From Actinoplanes sp. TFC3 (lineage in GTDB: Bacteria; Actinomycetota; Actinomycetes; Mycobacteriales; Micromonosporaceae), in NCBI RefSeq assembly GCF_001553785.1, contig NZ_LOJP01000014.1, forward strand, positions 1 through 64,000: a DNA stretch of 64,000 bases. Direction: 5' to 3'. The notes below the pieces were generated by a model. It was not told the DNA's origin, searched no databases, and saw nothing but the letters and a program-made list of their open reading frames with translations. Position 1 is the first letter of the stretch, and each line of letters opens with the position of its first letter. Below are positions 33,509 through 42,740 of this stretch, piece by piece. The translations under genes were made by a program, and so were the position numbers.

Positions 33509-34627
33509 ATGACCGCTACACACCCGCCGGGCAACGCGCGGGAAGACCTGGACCAGATCGCCGTCGCCTACGCCGAACGCTGGGCCGTGGCCGGCCCGTC
33601 CGGCCGGGCCGCACTGCGCGACAAGGTGATCACCGTGCTGCTGCCGTTCGCCGACCGGCTGGCCCGGCGGTACCGCCTGCGCGGCGAACCGCTCGACGAT
33701 CTGCAGCAGGTCGCGCGGATGGGCCTGGTCAAATCCATCGACCGGTACGACCCCGGGCGCGGTTCCTTCACGGCGTTCGCGGTCATCACGATAAACGGCG
33801 AGATCAAACGCCATTTCCGCGACCGTACGTGGAGCCTGCACGTGGCGCGCCGGCTGCAGGATCTGACCCTGGAGGTGAAGGCGGCCACCGAGGCGCTCGG
33901 GCACGCCATGGCCCGCGACCCGACCACGGCGGAGATCGCCGTGCACCTGGGCATGACCGAGGATGACGTATGCCGGGCCCAGTGCGGCGCCGCCGATCAC
34001 ACCGCCCTGTCGCTGGCCCTGCCGGTCGGCGACGATGAGCAGGAGCTGGGCGACATGCTGGGCATGCGGGACGCCTCGATCGAGTCGATGGCCGACCGGA
34101 TGACCGTGGCCGGGCTGGTGCGCCGCCTGCCGGCCCGGGTGCAGCGGATGATCAGCCTGCGCTTCTACGGCAACCTGACGCAGGCCGAGATCGCCGAGCG
34201 GCTGGGCATTTCGCAGATGCACGTGTCGCGGCTGCTGGGTCAGGCGCTGAGCTGGCTGCGGGCGGCGATGCTGAGCGACGTCCCGCCGCCGTGGACGGGT
34301 GTGGTGGCCGACGACGATCACAGCAAGCTGTGGATCCGGGTCCGCCGGACGGTGGCGGGGGCGACGGTGCTGGTGTCCGGGGAGATCGACCGGGACACCG
34401 CCGAGCAGGCCCGGCTGCGGCTGCACGAGGCAATCGCCCACGCCCCGCCATCGGGGCTGGTGGTGGATCTGACCCGGCTGCCGTTGGTGGACGCGGCGGG
34501 GGCGGCGGTGCTGCGCGACATGGCGGTGGCGGCGGCGCTGGCCTCGGTGCCGATCGCGATCACCGGCATGCAGCCGCAGGTCCGCCACGTCCTGACCGTG
34601 CTCGGCCTCGACTGCGGCGACGCCTGA
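33509..34627 (+). CDS. SigB/SigF-type sigma factor fused to a C-terminal STAS domain
   Basis: 372 aa, ATG behind AAGGAGG. Residues ~1-255 are a group 3 sigma factor: region 2 'EPLDDLQQVARMGLVKSIDRYDPGRGSFTAFAVITINGEIKRHFRD', region 3, and region 4 'RMISLRFYGNLTQAEIAERLGISQMHVSRLLGQALSWLR'. Residues ~268-372 form a STAS domain ('ATVLVSGEIDRDTAEQARLRLHEAI', 'LVVDLTRLPLVDAAGAAVLRDMAV'). The canonical phosphoserine position is Ala (VDAAGA), so phospho-switching is unlikely. It unites a SigF-type factor with an anti-anti-sigma module in one chain. Confidence 0.9.
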   Translation: MTATHPPGNAREDLDQIAVAYAERWAVAGPSGRAALRDKVITVLLPFADRLARRYRLRGEPLDDLQQVARMGLVKSIDRYDPGRGSFTAFAVITINGEIKRHFRDRTWSLHVARRLQDLTLEVKAATEALGHAMARDPTTAEIAVHLGMTEDDVCRAQCGAADHTALSLALPVGDDEQELGDMLGMRDASIESMADRMTVAGLVRRLPARVQRMISLRFYGNLTQAEIAERLGISQMHVSRLLGQALSWLRAAMLSDVPPPWTGVVADDDHSKLWIRVRRTVAGATVLVSGEIDRDTAEQARLRLHEAIAHAPPSGLVVDLTRLPLVDAAGAAVLRDMAVAAALASVPIAITGMQPQVRHVLTVLGLDCGDA

Positions 34628-34734
34628 CCGCAGCTCACCTGGGGCCCGGCCGAAACCCGGCGTGGCCCAAGCCCTGGCCCGCCAAAGCCCGGATCGGCCA
34701 CGAGACAGCTCTGCGCAGCGAGCTGGAACGCGAA

Positions 34735-34767
34735 AACCCCTGGACCCGCGGTGCGGATTCAGGGGTT
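34735..34767 (-). terminator. Intrinsic terminator downstream of tRNA-Gly
   Basis: On the minus strand AACCCCTG ... CAGGGGTT pairs over 8 bp with an inner GC-rich stem and is followed by TTCG (from TTTT including the stem end). It lies ~29 nt after the tRNA 3' end. It could also end the sigma-STAS transcript from the other side. Confidence 0.75.
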
Positions 34768-34769
34768 GC

Positions 34770-34789
34770 GATGTCCCGGACGGGACATC
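34770..34789. terminator. Short perfect hairpin next to tRNA-Gly
   Basis: GATGTCCCG-GA-CGGGACATC, 9-bp arms, 7 bp from the tRNA 3' end. It may assist termination or 3' trimming. Confidence 0.55.
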
Positions 34790-34795
34790 ATCACG

Positions 34796-34868
34796 AGCGG
34801 ACGACGAGATTCGAACTCGCGACCCTCACCTTGGCAAGGTGATGCGCTACCAGCTGCGCTACGTCCGC
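34796..34868 (-). tRNA. tRNA-Gly (anticodon GCC)
   Basis: 73 nt on the minus strand. The acceptor stem GCGGACG/CGTCCGC pairs fully. The anticodon arm is CACCT-TGCCA-AGGTG with loop TTGCCAA, giving GCC. The T arm GCGAG-TTCGAAT-CTCGT is intact, and the discriminator is T. CCA is not encoded. Strong hairpins follow. Confidence 0.95.
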
Positions 34869-34890
34869 GTGCTGCGTGCAGAACTTTACC

Positions 34891-35568
34891 TCACGGTTCG
34901 AGGCGCCCGTCGCGCAGGGTGAGAACCCGGTCGGCGCGGTCCATCAGGCTGGGGTCGTGCGTGGCCACCAGGGCGGTCATGCCGCGGGCGTCGACCAGCG
35001 CGCGGAGCAGGTCCATGATGGCCCGCCCGGTTTCGGAGTCGAGCTGGCCGGTGGGTTCGTCGGCGATCAGCAGCGGCGGGTCGTTGGCCAGGGCGCGGGC
35101 CACCGCCACGCGCTGCTGCTGACCGCCGGACATCTCGTACGGCCGCTGGTTGGCCTGGGCGCCGAGCCCAACCAGTTCGAGCAGCAGGCTGACCCGTTCC
35201 TCGCGCTCCTCGGGGTTCTGAGCGGCCAGGCGCAGCGGCACGCTGATGTTCTCGGCTGCGCTGAGGATCGGGATCAGCCCGAAGGACTGGAACACGAAGC
35301 CGATGGTGGTGCGGCGCAGACCCAGCAGGTCGTTCTCCCTCGCGCCGGATACGTCGTGCCCGTCGACCTCGATGGTGCCGCTGCTGGGGCGGTCCAGCCC
35401 GCCGATCAGGTTGAGCAGCGTGGTCTTGCCCGCGCCGGAGCGGCCTCGCACGGCGACGAGCTCCCCGCGCCCGGTTTCGAAGGACACGTCGCGTACGGCA
35501 TGCACGGCGCGGTCCCCCGTACCGTAGTGGCGGTTCAGTTGCTTGACTGTGATCAGCGTGTCACTCAT
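34891..35568 (-). CDS. ABC transporter ATPase, MacB/LolD type
   Basis: 225 aa. Walker A 'GRSGAGKTT', Q-loop 'FVFQSFGLIP', signature 'MSGGQQQR', Walker B 'LLIADEP', switch 'THD'. 'TTLLNLIGGLDRPSSGTIEVDG' is typical of MacB/LolD ATPases that serve FtsX-like permeases. It is the last gene of the operon and overlaps the upstream ATPase gene by 8 bp. Confidence 0.93.
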   Translation of the reverse strand: MSDTLITVKQLNRHYGTGDRAVHAVRDVSFETGRGELVAVRGRSGAGKTTLLNLIGGLDRPSSGTIEVDGHDVSGARENDLLGLRRTTIGFVFQSFGLIPILSAAENISVPLRLAAQNPEEREERVSLLLELVGLGAQANQRPYEMSGGQQQRVAVARALANDPPLLIADEPTGQLDSETGRAIMDLLRALVDARGMTALVATHDPSLMDRADRVLTLRDGRLEP

Positions 35569-36496
35569 CGCCCGGCCTCACCTGCACGTGGTCGGTTTCC
35601 AGCGTCAACTGCACCCGGTCCTTGAGGCTCAGCGCGTCCACGAAGCCCGCCGGCAGCTGCATGCGCCCGGCCCGGTCGAGCACCGCGTACTCCTGGGAGA
35701 CGATTTCCTCGGCACCGCCGGCGCCGGTGCGGGCGCTGCGGCGTACCTCGGATGCGGTGCGGCCGTCACGGATCGCGACCGTGCGCCGGACCTGGCCCGA
35801 CACCGCATGGTCATGAGTGACGATCACGATGGTGACGCCCAGTTCGGCGTTGATGGTGCGCAGCGCGACGAACACGTCGGCGGCGGTGGCCTCGTCCAGC
35901 TCGCCGGTCGGCTCGTCGGCGAACAGCACCTCGGGGTCGTTGGCCACCGCGACCGCCACCGCCGTGCGCTGCTGCTCGCCGCCGCTCATCTGGTTGGGCC
36001 GCCGGTCGGCGCAGTGCGCCACCCCGGTCATGTCCAGCAGTTCCAGGGCCCGTTTGCGACTGGCCCGCCCGGCCAGGCGCATCGGCAGCTCGACGTTCTC
36101 GCGGGCGGACAGGTACGGCAGCAGGTTGCGCCCGGTCTGCTGCCACACGAACCCGGCCACCTTGCGGCGGTAGCGCAGCCGGCGCCGCGAGGTCATGGTC
36201 AGCAGGTCGAAGCCGGCCACCCGGGCGATGCCGGCGGTCGGCACGTCGAGCCCGGACAGGATGTTGAGCATCGTCGACTTGCCCGAGCCGGAGGCGCCCA
36301 CGATCGCCAGCAGCTCGCCCTGATCCACGACCAGGTCGAGGCCCTGCAGCGCCACCACCTCGACACCTTCGGTTTTGAAGATGCGCACCAGCCCGTCGCA
36401 GACTATGTGCCCGCGCAGCCGGTCGGTGCCCCCGGCCCGGGCCGCGGCCCGCTGGGCTGCCCGGCGTTGCAGCTCGCCGAGATCCGGTCCGGTCAT
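35561..36496 (-). CDS. MacB-type ABC ATPase with C-terminal AbrB-like tail
   Basis: 311 aa. Walker A 'GASGSGKST', signature 'MSGGEQQR', Walker B 'VLFADEP', switch 'THD'. The last ~50 residues ('SQEYAVLDRAGRMQLP' and 'LSLKDRVQLTLETDHVQV') have the swapped-hairpin pattern of SpoVT/AbrB domains. This tail is known from some actinobacterial ABC ATPases, perhaps for dimerisation or regulation. ATG overlaps the stop of the upstream permease (ATGA). Confidence 0.92.
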   Translation of the reverse strand: MTGPDLGELQRRAAQRAAARAGGTDRLRGHIVCDGLVRIFKTEGVEVVALQGLDLVVDQGELLAIVGASGSGKSTMLNILSGLDVPTAGIARVAGFDLLTMTSRRRLRYRRKVAGFVWQQTGRNLLPYLSARENVELPMRLAGRASRKRALELLDMTGVAHCADRRPNQMSGGEQQRTAVAVAVANDPEVLFADEPTGELDEATAADVFVALRTINAELGVTIVIVTHDHAVSGQVRRTVAIRDGRTASEVRRSARTGAGGAEEIVSQEYAVLDRAGRMQLPAGFVDALSLKDRVQLTLETDHVQVRPGDE

Positions 36497-39159
36497 CAGA
36501 TGTCCTCTCCCAGGCGGAGTGAGGCCCCCAGGCCCATCCGGCGGTGCGCCGCGGTCTCCACGAGCACGGCGGTGGAAAGCCCGGCCAGCAGCAGCGCCAG
36601 GGCTTGTACGGCCAGCCACGGGTCGACGGCCACCCGCGGCGCGACCCCGGCGGTGAACGCGTCGAGCCCAAGCGCCGGGCCGATCAGCCGGGGCAGCAGC
36701 CAGCCCACCGCCGTACCGGCCAGAAAGGCGACCGCCAGCAGCGGGGTCAGTTCGAGGATCAGCAGGTTGCGGCCCTGGCGCCCGGACAGCCCGAGGGTGC
36801 GCAGCCGCGACAGCGCCTGCCCGCGCCCGGGGGCGTCGGCCAGCACCGCGAGCCCGACGGCGAGCAGGGCCAGCACGATTGCGCCCACCGCCCCGGCCAG
36901 GAAGACGAAGGTCAGCAGCGCGTTCACACCGCTGTCCTCCAGCTCTTGGCGGTGCTGCTCCCAGGTGATGATCTCGGCCAGGCGGGGCAGCTGCTGATCG
37001 GTGACCTGGGTGATGCCGGCGTCGATGGTGCGCCGCAGCAGGGCGAGGTAGTACTCGCGCTGCCCGGCGTCGGCCGCCTTGCGCACCGCGTCGTTGTCGA
37101 AGTCGTGCCCGGCGAGCAGGTAGCGGGTGGGCACGAGCGGCTGGAAATCCGGCGCGGGCACCGAGCGCCACGGCAGCGCAATGAACCGTCGGGTGCCGGT
37201 TCCCAGGCCGGGGATCTCCGCGGTGGTCTCGGCGACGCGGAACTCGTAGCTGCGGCCCTGCACGGACACCGAGCCACCGGCGCCGATGTCGGCGGCGACG
37301 TCCGGGGAGACGACCGCCTGAATCGGGCCGCTGGTGGTGGCCGAGGCCAGCGGCCCGGGCATGCGGGCGGTCACGCCGCTGCGGCGCAGCAGGTCGTTCG
37401 CGGCGGCACCGTCGATGATCACCAGCTGGGCCTGGGCGCGGCGCCCGGAGGTTGCGGTGAGCTGGGCGCCCGAGCCGGCCAGCAGCGGGACGGCCGCATC
37501 CACGCCGGGCACCTGGGTGAGCAGCCGGTCGGTGCCGGCGGCGAAGCCGAACCCGGTCACCTGGGCGTCGGCGCCGACCGCGCGGTCGGTGGCCCGGTCG
37601 CGGGCGTCGCTGATGGTGGAGTTGACCGCGACGGTGAACACGCCGGTGGCCGCGGCGACGATGAGCACGGCGACCGGGCCCGCGGACAGCGGGGTGCCGC
37701 GGCCGGCGCGGGCCAGCCCGAGGAAGGCGACGAGTCCCCGGGCGCGGGCCGCCAACCGACCGGCTTTGCGCAGGGGCCAGGGCAGCAGCCGTACGACGGC
37801 CAGCGCCGCAGCCGCGCCCAGCAGCACCGGCACCACCGACAGGAACGGGTCCACGCCGTCCTGCACCCCCCGCTGACGCACGAGTACCACGCCGAGCCCG
37901 GCCAGCAGCAGCACGAACACCTCACCGGCGAGCCGGCGCGACCCGGGCCGCCCGGGCCGGCGCCCGCCGGTGCCCCCGACCAGCGCGGCCAGCAGCGGAG
38001 CCACCCCGACGGCGAGCAGCAGCAACGCAGCGATCAGCGCCGGTTCGCTTCCGGCGGCGCGGCCGGGCAGCAGGGCACAGAACAGCCAGCCGAGCAGCAC
38101 GGTCGGGGCGACCACCAGCACGGTTTCGGCGAGCGTGCGCAGCGCCACCGTGCCGGCGATCGCACCGCGGGCGCGCAGCAGGGCGTACTCGGCGCGGCGG
38201 CGTTCGACCATCAGCAGCGCGGCCAGCAGGATCAGCCCGAGCACGGTGGCGATCAGGCCGGACTCGACGACCGCCACGGTGGCCTGCGCTCCGGACTGGG
38301 CCTTGGCGAAGGCCAGCAGCGCTGGTTCTGCATTGGAGCGCAGGGTGCGGCCCTGGGGCGGGTTGCGCCGGGCGTCGACGACGGCGGTGGTCAGCGCGTC
38401 GAGGCCGGGCGCGGTGATGCGGTCCACATCCAGGCGGTAGCGCCACCGGCCCTCGAACAGCTCGGTCTGCTTGACCGCCAGCCGGCTGCCCTCAAGGTCG
38501 GTGAGCACGGTGCCCTGCCAGGTCATCCCGTCGTCGGCCTGCGGGCAGCCGATGCGTTCGACGCGCTGGGTGTCCCAGTACGGCGCGTCGTCGTCGAGCG
38601 GCTCGAACAGCCCGCTGATGAGCACGGTGGTGGTGCCGGCCGCGGTCAGCTTGGTGCCCACCTTCAGCCCGAGCTGCTTGGCGTCCGCGCGCGACACCAT
38701 TGCTCGCACGGTGGTGGTGTCACTGACCGGTGCCGCGCCCTCGACCACGCGTACGGCCCCGGCCTCGCCGCTCTGGTAGCGCACCCGCAGCGACGGGCGG
38801 CACACCCCGGTGTACGGCGCCGGGCCGCTCAAGTTCTGCCCGGGCACTTCGCTGTCTGCGGTGTACCAGCGGTCCTCGACCAGCGCGGGCAGCGGGTCGG
38901 GCAGGTCGTGTTCGTAGCTGGGCAGCAGCGCATCGCCCCCGGAGGGCAGGCTTTTGTCGCTCGCGTCGTAGCCAGAACCGAACACGATGTCGCGGTTGAG
39001 GTACGACAATCGGCTCAGGTCCGAGCGCAGCCCCTGATCGGTGTAGTGGTTGGCCACCCGGGGCACCCCGGCGACCAGCAGCGCCGCCACCAGCGCGAGC
39101 GCAGCCAGCAGGCCCAGATGCCCGCCGAAGGCCCGGATCCGGCGCAGCACCGCGCTCAT
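36496..39159 (-). CDS. FtsX-like ABC permease
   Basis: 887 aa. N-terminal helix (~14-34), a large extracytoplasmic domain, a central membrane cluster around 'TVLGLILLAALLMVERRRAEYALLRARGA' (FtsX motif), a second external domain and three C-terminal helices ending 'SLRLGEDI'. The two-FtsX-domain layout is that of actinobacterial LolE/MacB-like exporters that act on envelope lipids, peptides or antibiotics. ATGA overlaps with both neighbours show tight coupling. Confidence 0.9.
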   Translation of the reverse strand: MSAVLRRIRAFGGHLGLLAALALVAALLVAGVPRVANHYTDQGLRSDLSRLSYLNRDIVFGSGYDASDKSLPSGGDALLPSYEHDLPDPLPALVEDRWYTADSEVPGQNLSGPAPYTGVCRPSLRVRYQSGEAGAVRVVEGAAPVSDTTTVRAMVSRADAKQLGLKVGTKLTAAGTTTVLISGLFEPLDDDAPYWDTQRVERIGCPQADDGMTWQGTVLTDLEGSRLAVKQTELFEGRWRYRLDVDRITAPGLDALTTAVVDARRNPPQGRTLRSNAEPALLAFAKAQSGAQATVAVVESGLIATVLGLILLAALLMVERRRAEYALLRARGAIAGTVALRTLAETVLVVAPTVLLGWLFCALLPGRAAGSEPALIAALLLLAVGVAPLLAALVGGTGGRRPGRPGSRRLAGEVFVLLLAGLGVVLVRQRGVQDGVDPFLSVVPVLLGAAAALAVVRLLPWPLRKAGRLAARARGLVAFLGLARAGRGTPLSAGPVAVLIVAAATGVFTVAVNSTISDARDRATDRAVGADAQVTGFGFAAGTDRLLTQVPGVDAAVPLLAGSGAQLTATSGRRAQAQLVIIDGAAANDLLRRSGVTARMPGPLASATTSGPIQAVVSPDVAADIGAGGSVSVQGRSYEFRVAETTAEIPGLGTGTRRFIALPWRSVPAPDFQPLVPTRYLLAGHDFDNDAVRKAADAGQREYYLALLRRTIDAGITQVTDQQLPRLAEIITWEQHRQELEDSGVNALLTFVFLAGAVGAIVLALLAVGLAVLADAPGRGQALSRLRTLGLSGRQGRNLLILELTPLLAVAFLAGTAVGWLLPRLIGPALGLDAFTAGVAPRVAVDPWLAVQALALLLAGLSTAVLVETAAHRRMGLGASLRLGEDI

Positions 39160-42100
39160 CTGTCGGCTCCCAGGTACAGCCGGGCCGCGGCCAGCCGGCG
39201 CCGCAGCGTGATCCCGGCCAGCGCGCTGAGCCCTGCGGCGAGCACGAACAACAGCAACGCGGTCCCGCCAGCCCGCACCCAGTCCACAACCAGGTACGGC
39301 GGTGGCACCGGGCGCGATGCCTGCGGGGTGAGGATCATCAGCGGGGCCATCGCCGCGGCCACCCCGATGCCGACCGCGAGCCCGGCCAGCACCCCGGTCC
39401 CGGCCAGGAACGCCTGCTCGGTCATCAGCGAGCGGGCCAGCAGCCGCGGCCCGGCGCCCAGGGTGTGCAGCACGGCCAGCTCGCTGATGCGCCGGCGGGT
39501 GGTGGTGCGCACGTCGACGAGCACGCCCGCCGCGGCCAGCAGCAGCGCCCCGATCGCGGCGGCGAACAGCGCGGTGCGCCCGCCCACCCCGTACGAGTCC
39601 ACAGCCGAGGCCGCCGCCTGTTCCCGGCGGTCGTTCACCTGCAGCCCGCCGAGCCGCAGGGCCTGCATGGCCGCTTGGGTGTGGGTGCTCGCCGGCACGG
39701 ACAGCCACCATTCCTGGGTCTCGTGCACGATCCCGGCCTGATACAGCAGGTACGCCTGCAGGGTCGGCAGGTCGGCCAGCACCGCGGCGGGGTCGTCGGA
39801 GCCGGGCACCGCCACGATGCTGCCGGCCAGGCGCACCGGCACGTCGGCGCCGCCGATGCGCATGGTCACCGGCCGGTCGCCGCTCAGGTGCAGGCGCTGC
39901 TGGGCGCCGGGGGTGGCCACGATGGGCACCGGTGGCACCTTCACCGGCCGCACGATGGTGACCTTGGCGCGGCCCAGGCCCCCGGCCGGCACGGTGGCGC
40001 CGATCGCCGCGCCGCTGACGACCACCGAGTCGGGTTGCTGCCCGACGCTCATCAGCGCCCACTTGTCACCCAGCGGCAGCGCCTTACCGTCGATCGCGAG
40101 CTGGGACAGCCGCAACTCGATGGTGGTTGCCACATAGGACGCGTCGGCGTCGGCCACGAACCCGGCCAGGCGCAGCCCGGTGCCGTCGCCGGGCAGGGCC
40201 GCGGTGAAGCGGCCCGGGCTCAGGGGGATGCGGATCGCCTCGCCGGTGCTGTCGACGACGATGGCGGTGATCGTGGGGACTCCCATCGAGCCGATGACCT
40301 CGGCCCGGCCGGTCAGCCGGGTGCCGGCGGGCAGCGCGTCCAGCGACACGTCGGGCCGGGCCCCGGTCAGCACCGTGCTGAGGGCTTTCGCGCCGCCGCC
40401 GTACAAATCGGAGCGGATCTGCACGCTGCCCCCGGCTGCGATGCCGTCGATGGCGATCAGGTCGGCGGCGCTCTCGCCGATGCTTGCCTGCACGCTTTCG
40501 CGCCAGCCGCGCCGCACGTCGGTGACCCCGGACAGCGCGGCCAGCCGCTGTGCTCGCCCGGCCGGGGCGGCGCCGGAGATCTCAGTGAGCCGCAGGTCCG
40601 CGCCAACGCCGTGGTCGGCCTGATCGCTGACCGAGCGGCTCGCCGTCCCGGCCAGGCACCAGCCGACAGTGCTGGCCGCCACGGCCAGCGCGAGCAGCAG
40701 CACCGGACCGGCGTGCGGGCGGCGACCGGCCTGCCACATGCCGAACAGCGGCGCGAAGCGCTGACCGCCGGTTAGTCGCCGCTCGGTCAGCCGCGCGGCG
40801 GGGGCCAGCAGCCGCAGCGCGAGCGTGGCCCCGGCGAGGATGCCGAGGGTAGGCGCCGCAGCCAGCAGCGGGTCGATGCCCAGCCCGCCGCTGGGGCCGC
40901 CGGACAGCGGGGAGGCGTAGCGGCGCAGCTGCAGCCAGCCGAGCACGGCCAGCGCGATCAGCAGCACGTCGGCTCCGGCCCGCTGCAGCGCCGCGCGGCG
41001 GTTGGGCCGTGAGCGCGCCTGCAGGTCCTCGACGTAGGTGCCACCGCGCAGCACGGGCACGGTGATGGCGGCGGCGCACCCGATCGCGGCCAGTGCAGCG
41101 ACAATCCAGAGCAGCGGGCCGGGCTGCCACCCGGAGGGTTCGGTGAGCCCGAACCAGCGCCGCTGCCCCGCCAGGTGCACGGCGGCGGCGGCAAGCGGTG
41201 CGGCGATGAGCCCGGCCGGCGCCACGACGGCCAGGGCCTCGGCGGCGGTCAGCCCGGCGAGCTGGCGGGAGGTCGCCCCGCGGGCGCGCAGCAGCGCGGA
41301 CTCGGCGCGGCGGTGCTCGGTGAGCAGCGCGGCGATGAGCACCAGAGCCAGCCCGCTGAGCACGGCGACCAGCAGCACCGGGGTGACCAGTGCGGAGCGG
41401 CCCACCAGGTCGGCGCGTTCAAGCCGGTCGATCAGCCCGCTCAGCCCGGTGTCGACCACGGCCGAGGTGCCCAGCCCGCTCTTGGCGGGTAGCTCCGCGC
41501 GTTCGGCGGCGGCGGCGTCGGCTGCCCGGCGGACCTGGGTCACCCCGGCGCCGCTCAGGTCGACAGCGGCGAGCCAGGCGGCCGAGGCGTTGCCGGCGAA
41601 GGAGCGGGCGAAGTCGGCCCGGTCCACTACCAGCGGCCCGTACGTGGCAGAGCTCGGTGCCACCCCGGCGACCACGTCGGGGGCCAGCTGGAAGTAGGGG
41701 TCGGCGGCCTCGTGCGGGCGCCAGATGCCGCTGACCCGCAGCGTGGTGACCTTCTGGTTGATGCGGTTGACCACCGGCACCCGGTCGCCGACGGCCAGGC
41801 CGAGCGCGCGGGCCACCCCGGCGCCCACCGCGGTCTGCGGTTGCTGCGCGCCGGGTTCGGGCCAGGCGCCGTCGGTGAGCACCGCGTGGGCGCTCAGGTC
41901 GCCGAGGAACATGACCGAGGCGTAGACCACGCCGCCGGAGTCGGGCACGGCGTCGCCGGTGGGGCCGGAGAACGCGCGGCCGGTGGCGTATCCGGCGGCG
42001 GAGACGGCGACGTCGCGCCCGCCCAGACCGGCGGCGAAGCGCTGGCGCACGGCGGCGTCGCGGCGATCCAGGTCGGCCGGGTCGCGTCCGGCGGAGCCGC

Positions 42101-42281
42101 GGACCAGCACGGCGCGTTCGGGGGGAGCCGAGGCGGCCAGGGTGCTGGCCGCGCCGGCGCGCACGACCTCACGGCTGTAGGCTACGAGCCCGGTGAGCAG
42201 CAGGGTCGCGATCAGGGCCAGGGCACCGGCGGCAGCCAGCAGGGATCGTGCTGCACCGGCCCGTCGTATGAGCAGACTCAT
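39156..42281 (-). CDS. FtsX-like ABC permease (larger partner)
   Basis: 1,041 aa from ATG 42281 behind GGGAGGG; 23 upstream in-frame residues are non-coding. It has the same plan as its neighbour: N-terminal helix, external domain, 'LALVLIAALLTEHRRAESALLRARGATSRQLAGL' FtsX core, second external domain, and C-terminal helices with 'TRRRISELAVLHTLGAGPRLLARSL'. It probably pairs with the 887-aa permease as a heterodimer powered by the two ATPases. First large gene of a four-cistron operon running to 34891. Confidence 0.9.
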   Translation of the reverse strand: MSLLIRRAGAARSLLAAAGALALIATLLLTGLVAYSREVVRAGAASTLAASAPPERAVLVRGSAGRDPADLDRRDAAVRQRFAAGLGGRDVAVSAAGYATGRAFSGPTGDAVPDSGGVVYASVMFLGDLSAHAVLTDGAWPEPGAQQPQTAVGAGVARALGLAVGDRVPVVNRINQKVTTLRVSGIWRPHEAADPYFQLAPDVVAGVAPSSATYGPLVVDRADFARSFAGNASAAWLAAVDLSGAGVTQVRRAADAAAAERAELPAKSGLGTSAVVDTGLSGLIDRLERADLVGRSALVTPVLLVAVLSGLALVLIAALLTEHRRAESALLRARGATSRQLAGLTAAEALAVVAPAGLIAAPLAAAAVHLAGQRRWFGLTEPSGWQPGPLLWIVAALAAIGCAAAITVPVLRGGTYVEDLQARSRPNRRAALQRAGADVLLIALAVLGWLQLRRYASPLSGGPSGGLGIDPLLAAAPTLGILAGATLALRLLAPAARLTERRLTGGQRFAPLFGMWQAGRRPHAGPVLLLALAVAASTVGWCLAGTASRSVSDQADHGVGADLRLTEISGAAPAGRAQRLAALSGVTDVRRGWRESVQASIGESAADLIAIDGIAAGGSVQIRSDLYGGGAKALSTVLTGARPDVSLDALPAGTRLTGRAEVIGSMGVPTITAIVVDSTGEAIRIPLSPGRFTAALPGDGTGLRLAGFVADADASYVATTIELRLSQLAIDGKALPLGDKWALMSVGQQPDSVVVSGAAIGATVPAGGLGRAKVTIVRPVKVPPVPIVATPGAQQRLHLSGDRPVTMRIGGADVPVRLAGSIVAVPGSDDPAAVLADLPTLQAYLLYQAGIVHETQEWWLSVPASTHTQAAMQALRLGGLQVNDRREQAAASAVDSYGVGGRTALFAAAIGALLLAAAGVLVDVRTTTRRRISELAVLHTLGAGPRLLARSLMTEQAFLAGTGVLAGLAVGIGVAAAMAPLMILTPQASRPVPPPYLVVDWVRAGGTALLLFVLAAGLSALAGITLRRRLAAARLYLGADR

Positions 42282-42318
42282 GACCCCGCGCCCTCCCGGC
42301 CCCGTCCCGCCGCAAGGA

Positions 42319-42483
42319 CTATAGAGGCCGCGGAGATCGCGGTGGATCAACGCCTCGCCGCTCGGAGCGGATGCGGCGCAGCGTGCGCTGCAGCAGCAGG
42401 TCGGCGCCCTCGGGTGGGCCGTCCAGCAGCATGGCTTCGCTCAGCTCGGCGTGTTCGCCGCCCGGCTCCGGCGCGTTCCCCAT
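42319..42483 (-). CDS. Short ORF (54 aa) resembling the N-terminus of an anti-sigma-like protein
   Basis: It begins MGNAPEPGGEHAELSEAM and includes 'LLDGPPEGADLLLQRTLRRI', which reads like the N-terminal segment of actinomycete membrane proteins that carry this motif before a transmembrane helix. The last dozen residues (Pro/Arg-rich) do not continue that pattern, as if truncated or frameshifted. It ends 38 nt before the ABC permease start. No clear ribosome binding site. Either an operon leader gene or a remnant. Confidence 0.4.
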   Translation of the reverse strand: MGNAPEPGGEHAELSEAMLLDGPPEGADLLLQRTLRRIRSERRGVDPPRSPRPL

Positions 42484-42740
42484 GCCCCAGGTACGAACGC
42501 GGCCCGGCGACCGGTTCGAATTTCCGGACAGAGATGCAAGTCACAACTGTGAATCTTCGCGCCCGAATCGCCCGTCTGTGTCGGCCTGCCAGCCGCCGAA
42601 TTGACTGATAAAAGGCCGTTTCCGCCGCTTGCTGCCGCCGATCATGATGCTCAGAGTCGTCAGCTAGCATTCGCCGCCGCGCGACTCCTCCGATCAGCTG
42701 CAATCTTCAGAGGGTCGGCCCGTCTGCCGAAGGGAACACC
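42484..42740. other. Divergent intergenic region, ABC operon / LCP gene
   Basis: 257 bp of lower GC than the surroundings. The only clear element is GAAGGGA, the ribosome binding site for the GTG at 42741. No inverted repeat stands out. Confidence 0.5.
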
